Positions 35,101 through 45,700 of a stretch of DNA of 64,000 bases are shown in pieces (the stretch's first letter is position 1; each line of letters opens with the position of its first letter). Both the position numbers and the translations under genes were made by a program. The stretch covers positions 8,633,001 to 8,697,000 of the forward strand of contig NC_053047.1 in NCBI RefSeq assembly GCF_003473485.1, read 5' to 3'. A model generated the notes under the pieces. That model was not told the DNA's origin. It saw only the letters and a list, made by a program, of their open reading frames with translations, and did not search any database. The stretch is from Medicago truncatula (taxonomy: Eukaryota; Streptophyta; Magnoliopsida; Fabales; Fabaceae).

Positions 35101-36463
35101 AAACTTAATACATCATTTAGTTCCTTAACTTATTTTTGGTTTTCAATTTAGTCCCCTAACTATAAAGTGTCTCAATTTGGTCTTATAAATCTTATGCCGT
35201 TTACTATTTTGGTCCTCTCCGTTAATATTTTGCAAAATTTGTTAACTCCTTTCCACATGTCATTTAAGATTTGTGATCAACGGTTGGATTTAAGAAGCAT
35301 ACATGACATACGGTGTACTCACAACATACTATAACTTCTATTGTCATCTTCTTCCCTTTTCATCTTCATATAACCACTCTTCATAAAAATAAAAATAAAA
35401 ATCCATTTTTATTTTTAAATCTAATTTTTTTCTTCTAAAAAATTCATCATTTCAACTTCATTAAAAACGATATAATCAAATCCTTAGATATGGAATAAAC
35501 ACCACCATCATCATCTAACTCACAATCAAACCCATTTATCAAACACACCTATCATCAAATTTAAAACTCATCGGCCAAATCTGGAAAACTAACTAAAAAA
35601 CCTTCAAATGTTTTGCATAATTCTAACTGAACTTCAGCGTCCTCCACGGCCATATCGTTGGATCCATAGAAAACTACATTTACAACATTCTCTAAAGCCA
35701 ACGGCATGCTTTCAATTGCAGCTAAATCCTACAATGAGAAAAGCAGAACCAACAACGGTCAACACATTTGTTCAAAAAGAAAGAAAAAATAAAGTCAACG
35801 CATAAGCATGAAGCCATGGCGAGAAGCACACATTTTTTAGAGACTAAAATCTAATCGAAAAATCAAATATAATAAACCTGAGATGGCGATGGTGAAAGCA
35901 AGAAACTCTTGATTATTGTATCAATTTTTGCAATATTTGTTTTAATTTGATGATTGATGTGTTGCTTCTGTGAAGGGTTTTATGAAGAAGAAGGAAAATA
36001 TTTGTAGAGATTTTCATGAATTTGATAAATGAGTTTGATTGTGAGTTAAATGATGGTGGTGGTGTTTACTCCAGATTTAAGGATTTGATTGTATGATTTT
36101 AAATGAAGTTTGAATGATAAAATTTTGAAAGGAAAAAATTAGATTTAAAAAAAAAAATTGCTTTTTTTTTTATGAAGTTTGATGAATTATATGAAGATGG
36201 AGAGGGAAGAAGATGACAATAGAAGTTATCGTATGTTGTGAGTCTACGGTATGCTATGTGTGCTTCTTAAATTCAACCATTGATCACGAATCTTAAATGA
36301 CATGTGGAAAGGAGTTAACAGATTTTGCAAAATACTAACGGAGAGGACCAAAATAGTAAACGGCACAAGATTTATGGGACCAAATTGAGACACTTTATAG
36401 TTAGGGGACTAAATTGAAAACAAAAAATAAGTTAAGGGACCAAATAATGTATTAAGCCAAAAA
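35101..36463. mobile_element. Large hairpin (foldback) element, ~1.36 kb with ~470-bp inverted arms
   Basis: The left arm starts aaacttaatacatcatttag and the right arm ends ccaaataatgtattaagcc. The arms pair almost base for base for the first ~280 bp ('gttaactcctttccacatgt' against 'acatgtggaaaggagttaac'). With gaps they pair to around 35540 and 36010. The loop (about 35560-36000) has an open frame of 65 codons with no recognisable domain. It could be a MULE-derived element. Folded RNA from it would be a long hairpin. Confidence 0.8.
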
Positions 36464-36549
36464 AAAATTATTATATTTTCGGATATCAAGTCATTCAAAA
36501 ACCATAATTGAAAAACATTGCAACACATGATTGAAACATAATCAATTGA

Positions 36550-36674
36550 CACTACAACATATTTAAGGGTTTAGTAACAATAACTTTTGTAAAATGTTAT
36601 TAAATCATTTCAAATGTTACTATTTAAATTTAGTAATACTGATAAATGTTAGATAAAGCCTGTGTTACTAAAAG
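36550..36674. mobile_element. Possible CACTA-type terminus
   Basis: The text begins CACTACAACATATTTAAGGG and holds short related sub-repeats ('agtaac', 'gttacta'), as seen at CACTA/EnSpm ends. The opposite end is not visible, so this is a truncated end at best. Confidence 0.35.
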
Positions 36675-36973
36675 CAGGGGCGGTTTCAAGGCCCGGCTAG
36701 CCTGGCAATTGCCCGGGCACTGACCCAAATTTTTTGCAATTTCTTATATAAACGCCTATAAATTGGGCAATTTCTTTAGGCTAAAGTCCACTTTCCGCCC
36801 CTTAAGTTTCAAAATGTTGCGATTTTGGCTCCCTATTAAAAAAAATGGCAAAAGCGACCCCCTATGTTTAGAGAAATATGCTCTTTTGACCCCCTAACAT
36901 AAGGGAAATATGTTTTTTGACCCCTTATCTTTACAAAAAGTTGCGATTATGACCCCTTTTTTGGGACACGTGG

Positions 36974-39096
36974 TGTAACGTCCACTTTCGTTTAATCGTT
37001 GATTTAATTGAGTTTAGGCAATTATATTATAGTTATATAATATATGCATGATTTTGATATGTTTTGATGATATGACTGATGACGTGATAAGTTATGAGTT
37101 TTGGAGGATTTGATATGATATGAGATTTATTTTATTGATAAATAGAATAAAGATTTGAAAATAATATAAAATATTTAGTTGAGGGCTGTTTTGATATTTT
37201 AGATAGTTTTGGGGAAGAATTTGAGATAAGATAAGTAATTAGGAAGAGATATAAAAGAATAGACCTAGGTTTAGAAAAAACACTTTGTACGTGAAAACTT
37301 TTGGAAAAGGGAGAAAAAGCTTTGAGAGGAGCAAGAGACCAAGAGGGCTGCGATTTTCTTCATAACCAGGTAAGGGTGGGACTAATAACTCAGTAGCATT
37401 AACCTCTGTAATTCTGATGATTAGTTGACATAGTTAGGATTGATTTAGAGAAGTTTTGGAATTAGGTCAAAACCCTAAAAATTGAGAATAAACGGTAAAA
37501 CTTGTTTAGATTGATGTAAGAATTGTCCTGTAACCTTAGAACACGTTTAGGATGAATTCTGGAATCAATACCAAGCTTAGAACCATATGAAACGTCGAAT
37601 TTTTGTGATTTTAGGAAGCCTGGCCGTAGCGACATTCATCGCTCGCCACGGCGAGCTACGATCCTCGCCTCGCGAGTGATGAAGATTCATCGCTCGCCAC
37701 GCGAGTCTTTCCCCTTCGCCTCGCGAGTTGTCTGGTGCAACTCGCCATGGCGAGCAACCTTTCCTCGCCTCGCGAGCTTAGGCAGAGTGCATGTCATATT
37801 TTGTATTTTTGACTTTTTAGTTGGATCTTGAGTGCCTTTAAGTGCCTAGACATACCTAGTATTGGTTAGGAATGATTTTAGGACAGGATTGAACCCAGAA
37901 CAACATCAGTTTGGGAGATTAGTGTTACTCGCCATGGCGAGTAAGAACTCTCGCCTCGCGAGTACAACCAGAAGGTAGTTGTTTGAGTGTTTGTGCGATC
38001 TGTGTCGCATGTGTTGATCAAGAGTGAACCCCTAATTAGCATTGAGACCTAGTGATGATGTTTACTGCAGCCTGTAGAGTTGTTTAAGACTATATTGATA
38101 TTAATTGAGTATGAACTAATGTATTGTATATTCATGCAAGATGTGAAAACTTGATAATGATGCAATTTATGTGCTATTGATATAATGATATCATTTTGTT
38201 TATGTGATCTGTTTATGCTGCTTCCGTTGTTTAACTAAGTGCATAAGTATATGATGAAGTTTAGCTCCAAATTATTGGATGCATGTTGATAAGTCGATTA
38301 CGTTGTTTTGTTCATATGTGTCCATGCATAGCATAACATTGAGCTTTGTCCTCACCACGAAAATTAGGAGCTTTGTCCTCCGCACGTTTTATAGGAGCTT
38401 TGTCCTCCGCACGATTAAAGTATATTAATACTTATGATGACGATTGGTACCACATGCATATAAGGAGTCTAAGAGCATTGTCACATTGTCATGATTAAGA
38501 TGCCTTGTTGATAATGATTGAATATGTGATTACGTGATAAGTGTTATTTGATATGTTATGATATTCCTAATTATTGAACAAACGATTACGTGATAACTGT
38601 TTAGCAATTATGCAAAGTTAATAATGGAATGATTATGTTGTTAATTTATGATTCTCCATTACATTGATTAATGTTATTGTATTATGAAATCTCACCCCTT
38701 CTGCTTGAAAATGTTGCCCTTCGTATGGGTAACTTGCAGGTGATCGTGCTTAGTGTGCAGTTGCCGTCGTGAGTGGCCTTGCCTTCACTGTGTCGTCTAG
38801 GTCGCTCTGATACGTAACGGGATGAGGTTATATGCTATAACATGCTTCATTCTCTTACGTGGATAATATGTTATTTTCATTATGTTATGGATTATGAACT
38901 ATTTTTGATGGGGCCTACGTGCCAAACTGATTTATGATTTTTGAATTAAATATTCCGCTGCTATGTTAAAGATATTGTGAAGGTTAAATTATTATTTAAC
39001 TGTTTATGGATTACGTTTCTATGTGATATCCCGTTTATGGTTTTTACTCTGATAATTGTTTATGAAATTTTGATATTGGGAAAACGGGGTGTTACA
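36974..39096. mobile_element. Solo LTR, 2123 bp, with CGTGG target duplication
   Basis: Starts TGTAACGTCCACTTTCG and ends GGGGTGTTACA. Exact 5-bp duplications cgtgg lie at 36969-36973 and 39097-39101. Inside is an array of short palindromes (37642-37962) and a triplicated 'gagctttgtcctc' repeat at about 38341-38415. There is no coding region. The terminus style resembles the other solo LTR, although the interiors differ. Confidence 0.88.
37642..37962. repeat. Array of eight CTCGCC..GCGAG palindromes inside the solo LTR
   Basis: Two alternating short palindromes recur: CTCGCCAYGGCGAG and CTCGCCTCGCGAG (one copy is CTCGCCACGCGAG). Six lie in about 140 bp, and a last pair at 37928-37962. They are GC-rich islands in otherwise AT-rich DNA. 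Confidence 0.85.
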
Positions 39097-39142
39097 CGTG
39101 GCATCTTCTGAGCAATTTTGGGATGAAAGTGGCCAAAATTGC

Positions 39143-39427
39143 TACTCCCTCCGTCCCAAATTGTATGACGTTTTGGGCATTTCACACATATTAAGAAATG
39201 CAATTAATATTGTGTGGGAAAGAGATATTATGAGTTGTTTTACAAAATTGTCCTTAATAAATGATATGGAAAAGATAAATGAAGGAATTGAAAGAAGAGA
39301 GAGTAATAAATAGTTAAGGATATAATAGGAAAAGTAACATTAATTTTTCATTGGTATTGTAAAGCGACATACAATATGGGACAAATATTTTTTCTAAAGT
39401 GACATACAATTTGGGACGGATGGAGTA
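39143..39427. mobile_element. Stowaway-like MITE (~285 bp)
   Basis: Ends TACTCCCTCCGTCCCAAATT and the inverted aatttgggacggatggagta. TA-type target. The open frame across it is chance. Confidence 0.8.
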
Positions 39428-39595
39428 TTTTTTTTAATAGGGAGCTAAAATCGCAACATTATAAAACATAGGGGGCGAAAAGTGCAGTTTAGCCATTTTT
39501 TTATTATTGCTTGCAATTTCTTATGTTAACCCCTTTAAATGTATTGCAATTTTTTTTTGCTCAGGCTTTATAATAATCTTGACTCCGCCACTGCG

Positions 39596-40245
39596 AGTAA
39601 CTCTTCAAGTATGGAAAAGGATGCATGCAGACATAAAAATTTCGAAAAAAATTCTAAGGTTGATTATTAATTTTTAAAGGTTTTCTTCAATTTGTGAAGG
39701 ACTTCAAGAATTCCCTGCAAGAAGTGAAGCCTTCTGTTTCACCTAATGAATTTGGCAACAATTTGGAAGCTTAGCAATTTAGAGGAATATGTTCTCATTA
39801 TAAGGAGATTGGGTACCATATCAACTAGGGACCTACATAACAATATTAATTTCAAACAAATTTACCTTAATACTTCAACATCATAGAACCAGAATCAAAT
39901 TATGTAATTATTGCACTCATCATGCAACAGTTGGATGTTTTTGTCTGTGTGGATATAATAATGGTATAAGTAGTATTGAAAAAAAAGTTAACAAAGTCTT
40001 GACACAGCTAATAGTATAAATATGGTTTAACAAAGTGTTTGGTTTTGGGTTGAAATTTAATGGAGCTAATGACTATGTTTTTATTAGGGGATGATGAGCT
40101 AATGACTATGTTAAATATATTATTCGTCTTTATAAAAGTAAATTTTGGTTTTTATAAGTTGCGTGGAAGTCCTTTCAAAAAAAGTTGCATGGAAGTCCTT
40201 CAATTAAAAATCTAGCAAAATTAAGCATTATTAGACAAGAGTTCT
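39596..40245 (+). pseudogene. FIGL1 copy E: 3' remnant plus flank and a scrap of the neighbouring gene
   Basis: 39596-39609 is the end of exon 12 (agtaactcttcaa, with the donor mutated from cag|gt to aag|ta). Exon 13 follows at about 39701-39774 ([17 protein letters not shown]), but an internal piece has been lost so that TFEQWNK is missing. The 3' flank follows that of full FIGL1 ('gaatatgttctcatta', 'tgtctgtgtggata', 'gttaacaaagtctt'). At 40171-40235 it matches the exon 5/intron 4 border of the mitochondrial-type gene at 54903-54950 (tggaagtccttcaattaaaa). It is therefore a truncated duplicate of the FIGL1-to-neighbour interval. Confidence 0.75.
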
Positions 40246-41150
40246 CGTTGACAAGGACTTTACTCATTCTTGAGTTCAACTCCAATTGCTCAAGAGCTCT
40301 CTAGACGTTTAAGCCTTGAGGTCTACTCTAACCGTTCAATTCTTCTAAACTTTTTTTTAAAAAGAAAAATGAACACAATAATATCAGAGTTTGGTTGAGT
40401 ATGTACCATTCATCCAATCCATCAATGTAATGTCATATTTTTATATTAATTTATAATAAAATAAATTCAAATGTTAAACAAATTTTGCTTATGGATACGA
40501 TATTCAACCAAACTCTAAAGTGTCTAAGAATTTATAAAAAAAACTTTTAATATAATTTTGATTCTCTTATTTTGGCAGGATCCATTTTTTTCTTTTTACC
40601 AATTCATGATTAAGGTCTTCCAATTTGATGGTGTGATGGTATATTAGGTGATTTGAAATAAAAATGTATAAATTTAGTTTAAGTCGTAAAAAATCAATTT
40701 AATGGTGAGATCAAATTTATAAGCAAATTTTTTTAAGTTCATTTGATAATTAATATATTTAAATTATAATATAATAATCTAGATACATAAATTATTTAAT
40801 GTCTAGATAAATTAGTTATTTAATGAATTAAAAAAAATTGTTGTGACAAAAAAAGAAGAGAGAGCTTCAATTCTAAAGACTTGTGTTTGTTAGTTAGTAA
40901 GGATAATGTATAGTATATTCAATGCAAAGTCCGAGTTCGAATTCTATACATAAAAAAAAACTTGTGTTCGAAGAAGAAATAATTTTCAATTAGGTGGTAG
41001 GTAGCAAGTTCAATATTAAAGTAATTTATTTTGCTAAAAATAAGAATAAAAAAGTAAAAACCAAGAGATAAGTTTGGGATCCATGCTCATGTATGAGTCA
41101 ATATCCACCATTGATAAGTTTCATTCCAAAGGCTGAGATTGATCTCATGA
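40246..41150. other. AT-rich intergenic DNA, nothing recognised
   Basis: No gene or named repeat is visible. One tRNA-like phrase ('agtccgagttcgaattct' near 40928) suggests a decayed SINE, too short to call. Confidence 0.35.
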
Positions 41151-41169
41151 TGGTGATCCGTGTGCTCTC

Positions 41170-41470
41170 TCTTTCAACCAATAAGCATTCTCCCCTTTTT
41201 ATCTATAAATAATCTCTTCCTACTCACATAACCTCTTCAACTCTTCCCTTTCTCTCCATCCCTTATGATTTAGTATTATTTTTATTTTTTTAATACTTAT
41301 ACCCAATTCAAGAATCGATTTTTCTAACAGATTCAATCACACCGTCTATTTGAGGGGCTTCATTTAAAGCCACAGATCGAAGTTGGCGTCATGAAAAATC
41401 CAACTTAAAACCTTGAAAGAAATGCACTCTAAAATTTCAAGTCAATCGCCAGGCCAACTTCAAACAGGTT
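41170..41470 (+). promoter_or_regulatory. Orphan promoter-like segment with leader and splice donor
   Basis: CCAAT at 41178-41182, a TATA box (tctataaataat) at 41203-41213 and a CT-rich leader (cttcaactcttccctttctc) about 30 bases later are arranged as in a plant core promoter. A donor-like site (aaacag|gttgcc) follows at about 41466. No coding frame of any length follows, so this may drive a non-coding RNA or be a relic. Confidence 0.4.
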
Positions 41471-41579
41471 GCCTTTTTATTCTTTTTTAATTCTTTGCAT
41501 GCTTTAAACTCAATATCGTATTTTTATTTATAGTCCACACAATCGATGTAATTAAATTTTATGATTCATAGTATACGGT

Positions 41580-41718
41580 TAATGCAACTGGTAAAGTTGT
41601 TGTCATGTGACTGAAATGTCACGAGTTCAGGTCATGGAAACAGTCTTTTATGTATAGTGGGACCCCTTTCCAAACTCTGCATATGTGAGAGTTTTAGTGC
41701 ACCGGATTGCCCCCGTTA
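41580..41718 (+). repeat. Au-type SINE
   Basis: Contains 'taatgcaactggtaaagttg' (A-box region), 'gtcacgagttcaggtcatgg' (B-box region), 'gtgggacccctttcc' and 'tgcaccggattgcccc' at the 3' end. It is full length but diverged. Confidence 0.8.
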
Positions 41719-41934
41719 ATAATATATGATTAATATCACATGGATATGATTTTTGTTCAAAAATAATATTTGTGTCCAAAAAACAAAAATATATACTTCA
41801 TTTTGATATATTGTATTAACACGTGAATGTTACATATATTTATTTTGCAAGCCATGCGAAATCAATGTACCACATTTGGTAATAGTTGATCATAGGTAAA
41901 GTTATTCGTGTAATCGCAAGAGTTTGATATTAGT

Positions 41935-42065
41935 TACTCCCTTCGGTCCTATTTATAAGAGAATTTTGGGTCAACAAAAGTTGATGTATCTAGTTAAAAA
42001 TTCAATCCAAATACATTCACTTTTGTTGACCTAAATTTCTCTTATAAATAAGACCAGAGGGAGTA
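41935..42065. mobile_element. Stowaway-like MITE, copy 2 (~131 bp)
   Basis: Nearly identical to 6987-7117, with ends TACTCCCTTCGGTCC and ccagagggagta. Confidence 0.85.
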
Positions 42066-42766
42066 TTATTATTTAGGTAAGGTCTCAAACCAACATCATT
42101 CTACAAACCTAAATAGGTTCTTATTATTAATCCTTATTAATACTTTTTTATTTTTGATTTCTCGATCTGTTTTGTCTAATTGTATTATTAATTCTTATTA
42201 TTACCTTAATTGACTCCTTCCTTGATTAATCTGTAGCTGATATATTAAGGTATTGTCTTTGACAGATTGAAGTTGAAATGAGTGAACTATAGGGATCTTA
42301 TAAAACTATTGAAAATTAGAGACTACTTTGATAGTTTAATTTTAACATATATCGTCGGTAATTCTTTATTCCGATTGAACTTCTATTCATTTTCCTATTA
42401 TGAGGTTTTACTTTTACAGATCAAAAATAAAAAATAAAGTTAGATATGTAACTCTAAAAAAAGTATATTTCATTGTTGCAATTAGGGATTAAATGAGAAG
42501 ATTTTAAATAATTAAATAATGCATAGGTAAATTGACAGAATTAGCGATTACAAGAACCAATTTTTAAACGATTCCTAATTGCAAGGATGAATACATATTT
42601 AAGTCAAAAAATAATTAAACTTAAATGGGGTTGGAGGCGCGAGAAAAGGGTGAAATAGGCGGGAGAAGAGGAATCTAACTCACTCATTCGCTTCATAATA
42701 AAACACACAAAATTCAAATTTCATTTTCATTTTCATTTCCATTTTCTTATTCTCACTCTCTCATCA
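42066..42766 (+). promoter_or_regulatory. FIGL1 upstream region with E2F-like motifs
   Basis: AT-rich except for a short GC-rich patch 100-130 bp before the ATG. It contains GGCGCGAGAA (42636-42645) and GGCGGGAGAA (42658-42667), which read TTCTCGCGCC and TTCTCCCGCC on the other strand and resemble E2F sites. The GGCGGGAG motif is also kept upstream of copy F (51024-51031). The rest holds nothing recognised. Confidence 0.45.
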
Positions 42767-45700
42767 ATGGAAGAATCATCACCGAAGAAGTGTTGCTGGA
42801 GAAAAGAAGCAGATTCGAATCTGAAAAGACTTCACTCTCTTTTGTTCGCCGCCGAAAACCACCGCGATTCCGATGATTACTCTTCCGCATACATTCTCTC
42901 TCTTCGTCTTCTCGGTTTTCTCGATTCTCGTTCTCATTCCGAAACCGATCAAGCTTTCATTCAACATATTCGGACTCAAGCCTTGTCTTATCTTCATACA
43001 GCAAGAAAATCACTCACTCCGACCATTAATCGGTAATTATTCTTAATTAATCATGTTATTAACCACTTTTTTCGGTTTCGGTGATGCATTGAATGGAATT
43101 GTTGAAGAATTTTATGATATGCGATTTCAGTTTCATTTTCTGTTTTGTTTATTGAATTTTAGAGTAGTTTTGGATGAGTTAAAGCTGTTAGAGCTTCTGC
43201 AGCACTTACACAATCACTGGATACCACACCGACACGTCGAAACGAGTTAAAATTTGAAAAAAAAAAAAAAAAAAAAAGAATTAATTGAATGTAATGACAT
43301 GTGTCGGTGTCGGACACGTGGACACGCCTTCCATCAGAAGTGTTGGTGCTATGCTACAGAGAAAGTTATATAGTAGTTGAAAATGTTTGACATATATGTA
43401 TTCATTGGTAATAATAATTTAAGAAAGTGAAGTTGATTGAGTGTAATTGTATATTTTGGTGTTGAATACATACGTTGACATATATCAAACACTAGACGTG
43501 CATTTGATATGAAGTGTGTTGGTGTTACATAGCTTTTGGTGAGATAATTGAACTTTTTTGGAGTTAATTGTTTATTATAAAATTTAATTTAAGATAATAA
43601 AACTGATTGAATGTAATTATGTGTCGATGTCGTGTTGGTCTCAAATGCTTACGGTGAAATGTGTCAGACACTAGACATGTCTTTGATATGAAGTGTGTGG
43701 GGGCTACATAGGTTTTGGTGAGAGACTTTTAACCTTTTGAAATTAACTGTACATCCTTTGGTGTCGAACACCAACTCTAACACGGGTCAGGCCCTAGACA
43801 TGCCCTAAAAACGCCTTTAGTCTGAAGTGTGTCGGTGCTATATAGCTTTTGGTGAGATAATTGAAATTTTGGAGTTAATTGTTTTCAGTTTTATGCAATA
43901 TGTTTACACTTGTAATAATTTAAGAAAATGAATGCAGAATGTAACTATATGTGTTGATATCTTGTTGCTGTCAAACACTCACACACATCACAGAAACTAG
44001 ATGTCTTTGATAATGAAGTGTCAGTGCTATATATAGCTTTTCAGAAGAGAATTGTACTTTTTGGATGAAATTGTTTTTGAATTTTATGATACATGTATAT
44101 TTGAGTAATGAAATGTGGTTAGGTTTTTGTCGTTTATAGAGTTTGATAATGATTTGCTAAATCTGAGAGTAGTTGTTGGGTAAGTTAAAGCTGTTATAGC
44201 AATTGAACATGATATTTATGTATTCTGTTATAGTTTGTATGTTTGATATGTAACGCATGTTTGGATTGACTTTATTTGAGCTTATCTATTGACATAAACA
44301 CTTGTGAGACTGTTAGTGAGAGCTTATAGAAATAGCTTATGACATGTCCACAAGCTATTTTCAACTTATTTCCATAAGCTCTCCATTATAGCTTACGAGA
44401 ACAGCTTATATTTTATATAAACACAGTTTGACTTTATTTTATCATTTATTAAAGAAATAACTTGTACATAAGCACTTATATGATAAGCATATATGCCTTT
44501 ATGCTATAAGCATTTAATTAAGCTGTTTACCCAAACATTCAAATGATATATACATTTTTTTTAATATGGCGCTAAATGCATATTCAAGTAATGCAGTGTG
44601 GTTAGAAGTTTTCTGTTTATAGAATTTGGTCAGAACTTCCCAATTTTGAGATAGTTGTTGGATAAGTCATGTTGTTGAAACAATGGAACATGATGTCTCT
44701 GTATTATGTTTTAGTTTGCTATATACTTTTTTGAATAAGAACCTATATATAAATATTTGAGTAATGCAATCTGGTTAGAATTTGACAAGTGTTTTGCCGA
44801 GGTCTATAATAGTTATTGGATAAGTCAAGGCTGTTGGACTGATGGAAATAACATATGTATATTTATTCTGATTAGAACTCAACTTGTTGTCAAAAGTAAG
44901 AAGTGGTGTGTTTTGGTTCTATTAGAGAGGTGGCACCAGAGTTTTACTATTTTATTCTATCTGCTGCATGCTTTATTTTTGACACAATCACACAATTGCA
45001 TGCCTAATGCTAATAAACAGGGCCAATTAAAAACTCAAGATAGAGTAAAATACTAACAGAAATAGGGCATAAAAGGTTATTTGTGATGATTACTTTTTAC
45101 ATTTTGCTTTATCATGCAAATGATGTAAGGTAGAACCTAGGCCAAAAAGGGTATTTAGGTTTTCCGGCGTGAGCATGCTGTAATACTCAGTGATAACTTG
45201 AGTGCCATTTTTTTTGGCAAAAGGTCAAGTTTATCTTGAGAGAAGGAGAAAACATATTTATGTGAGGCGCTACTTTTTGCCTATTATCGAAGTGCAGTAG
45301 TTTGGCACGAGGTAATATAGCATACATATTAACTAAACTAGTCCCAAAGAGAAACTTTTGACGAAACAACTCAAAGTGGCTAGAAAATGGCAAAAGTTGA
45401 AGGTGCTTCACCAAATGTTTTGATAGGCAGATTTTTTTGTAGGATTGTAGTCTTTGTAACATCTTAGTTATAATAGTGGAGATTCCGTCATTGTCCGAAG
45501 ATGTTGACCACATTGGTTTGAATCGCATCTTATTTATTATAGATTAATAGTGTTTTTTTCTTTTCTGTCTTCTACCTAAACAGTCTATTAGATGGTAACC
45601 AGTCATAGTTTCTTTGAGAATATGTGATGCAATCTTGATTGATATGAACTTCCTCTTATGTTAATGCCTCGTCAATTTTCCTCTTGTTGTTACCATGTTT

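Larger units (their letters stand above)
36779..39494. mobile_element. Inner foldback element, disrupted by two insertions
   Basis: Left end ggctaaagtccactttccgc is matched by the inverted right end gcgaaaagtgcagtttagcc. Next to them, 'gttgcgattttggctccc' faces 'gggagctaaaatcgcaac'. Removing the insertions 36974-39096 and 39143-39427 leaves roughly 0.3 kb, a usual MITE size. It is of the same style as 6091-6499. Confidence 0.65.
36675..39593. mobile_element. Outer TIR element holding a nested stack
   Basis: The left end CAGGGGCGGTTTCAAGG and right end GACTCCGCCACTG are inverted copies (CAG-GGGCGG against CAGTGGCGG). The interior next to each end repeats 'gcaatttcttat'. A second foldback element (36779-39494) sits inside it, and that holds a solo LTR and a Stowaway-like MITE. 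No transposase is visible. Target duplications are not clear. Confidence 0.6.

Noticed and set aside
35608..35805. 65-codon frame in the hairpin loop
   Set aside because: No recognisable domain and no homolog in the window; likely chance within a mobile element.
44757..45056. 99-codon frame in FIGL1 intron 1
   Set aside because: Sits between exons 1 and 2 of an intact gene; no domain, low-complexity AT-rich sequence.
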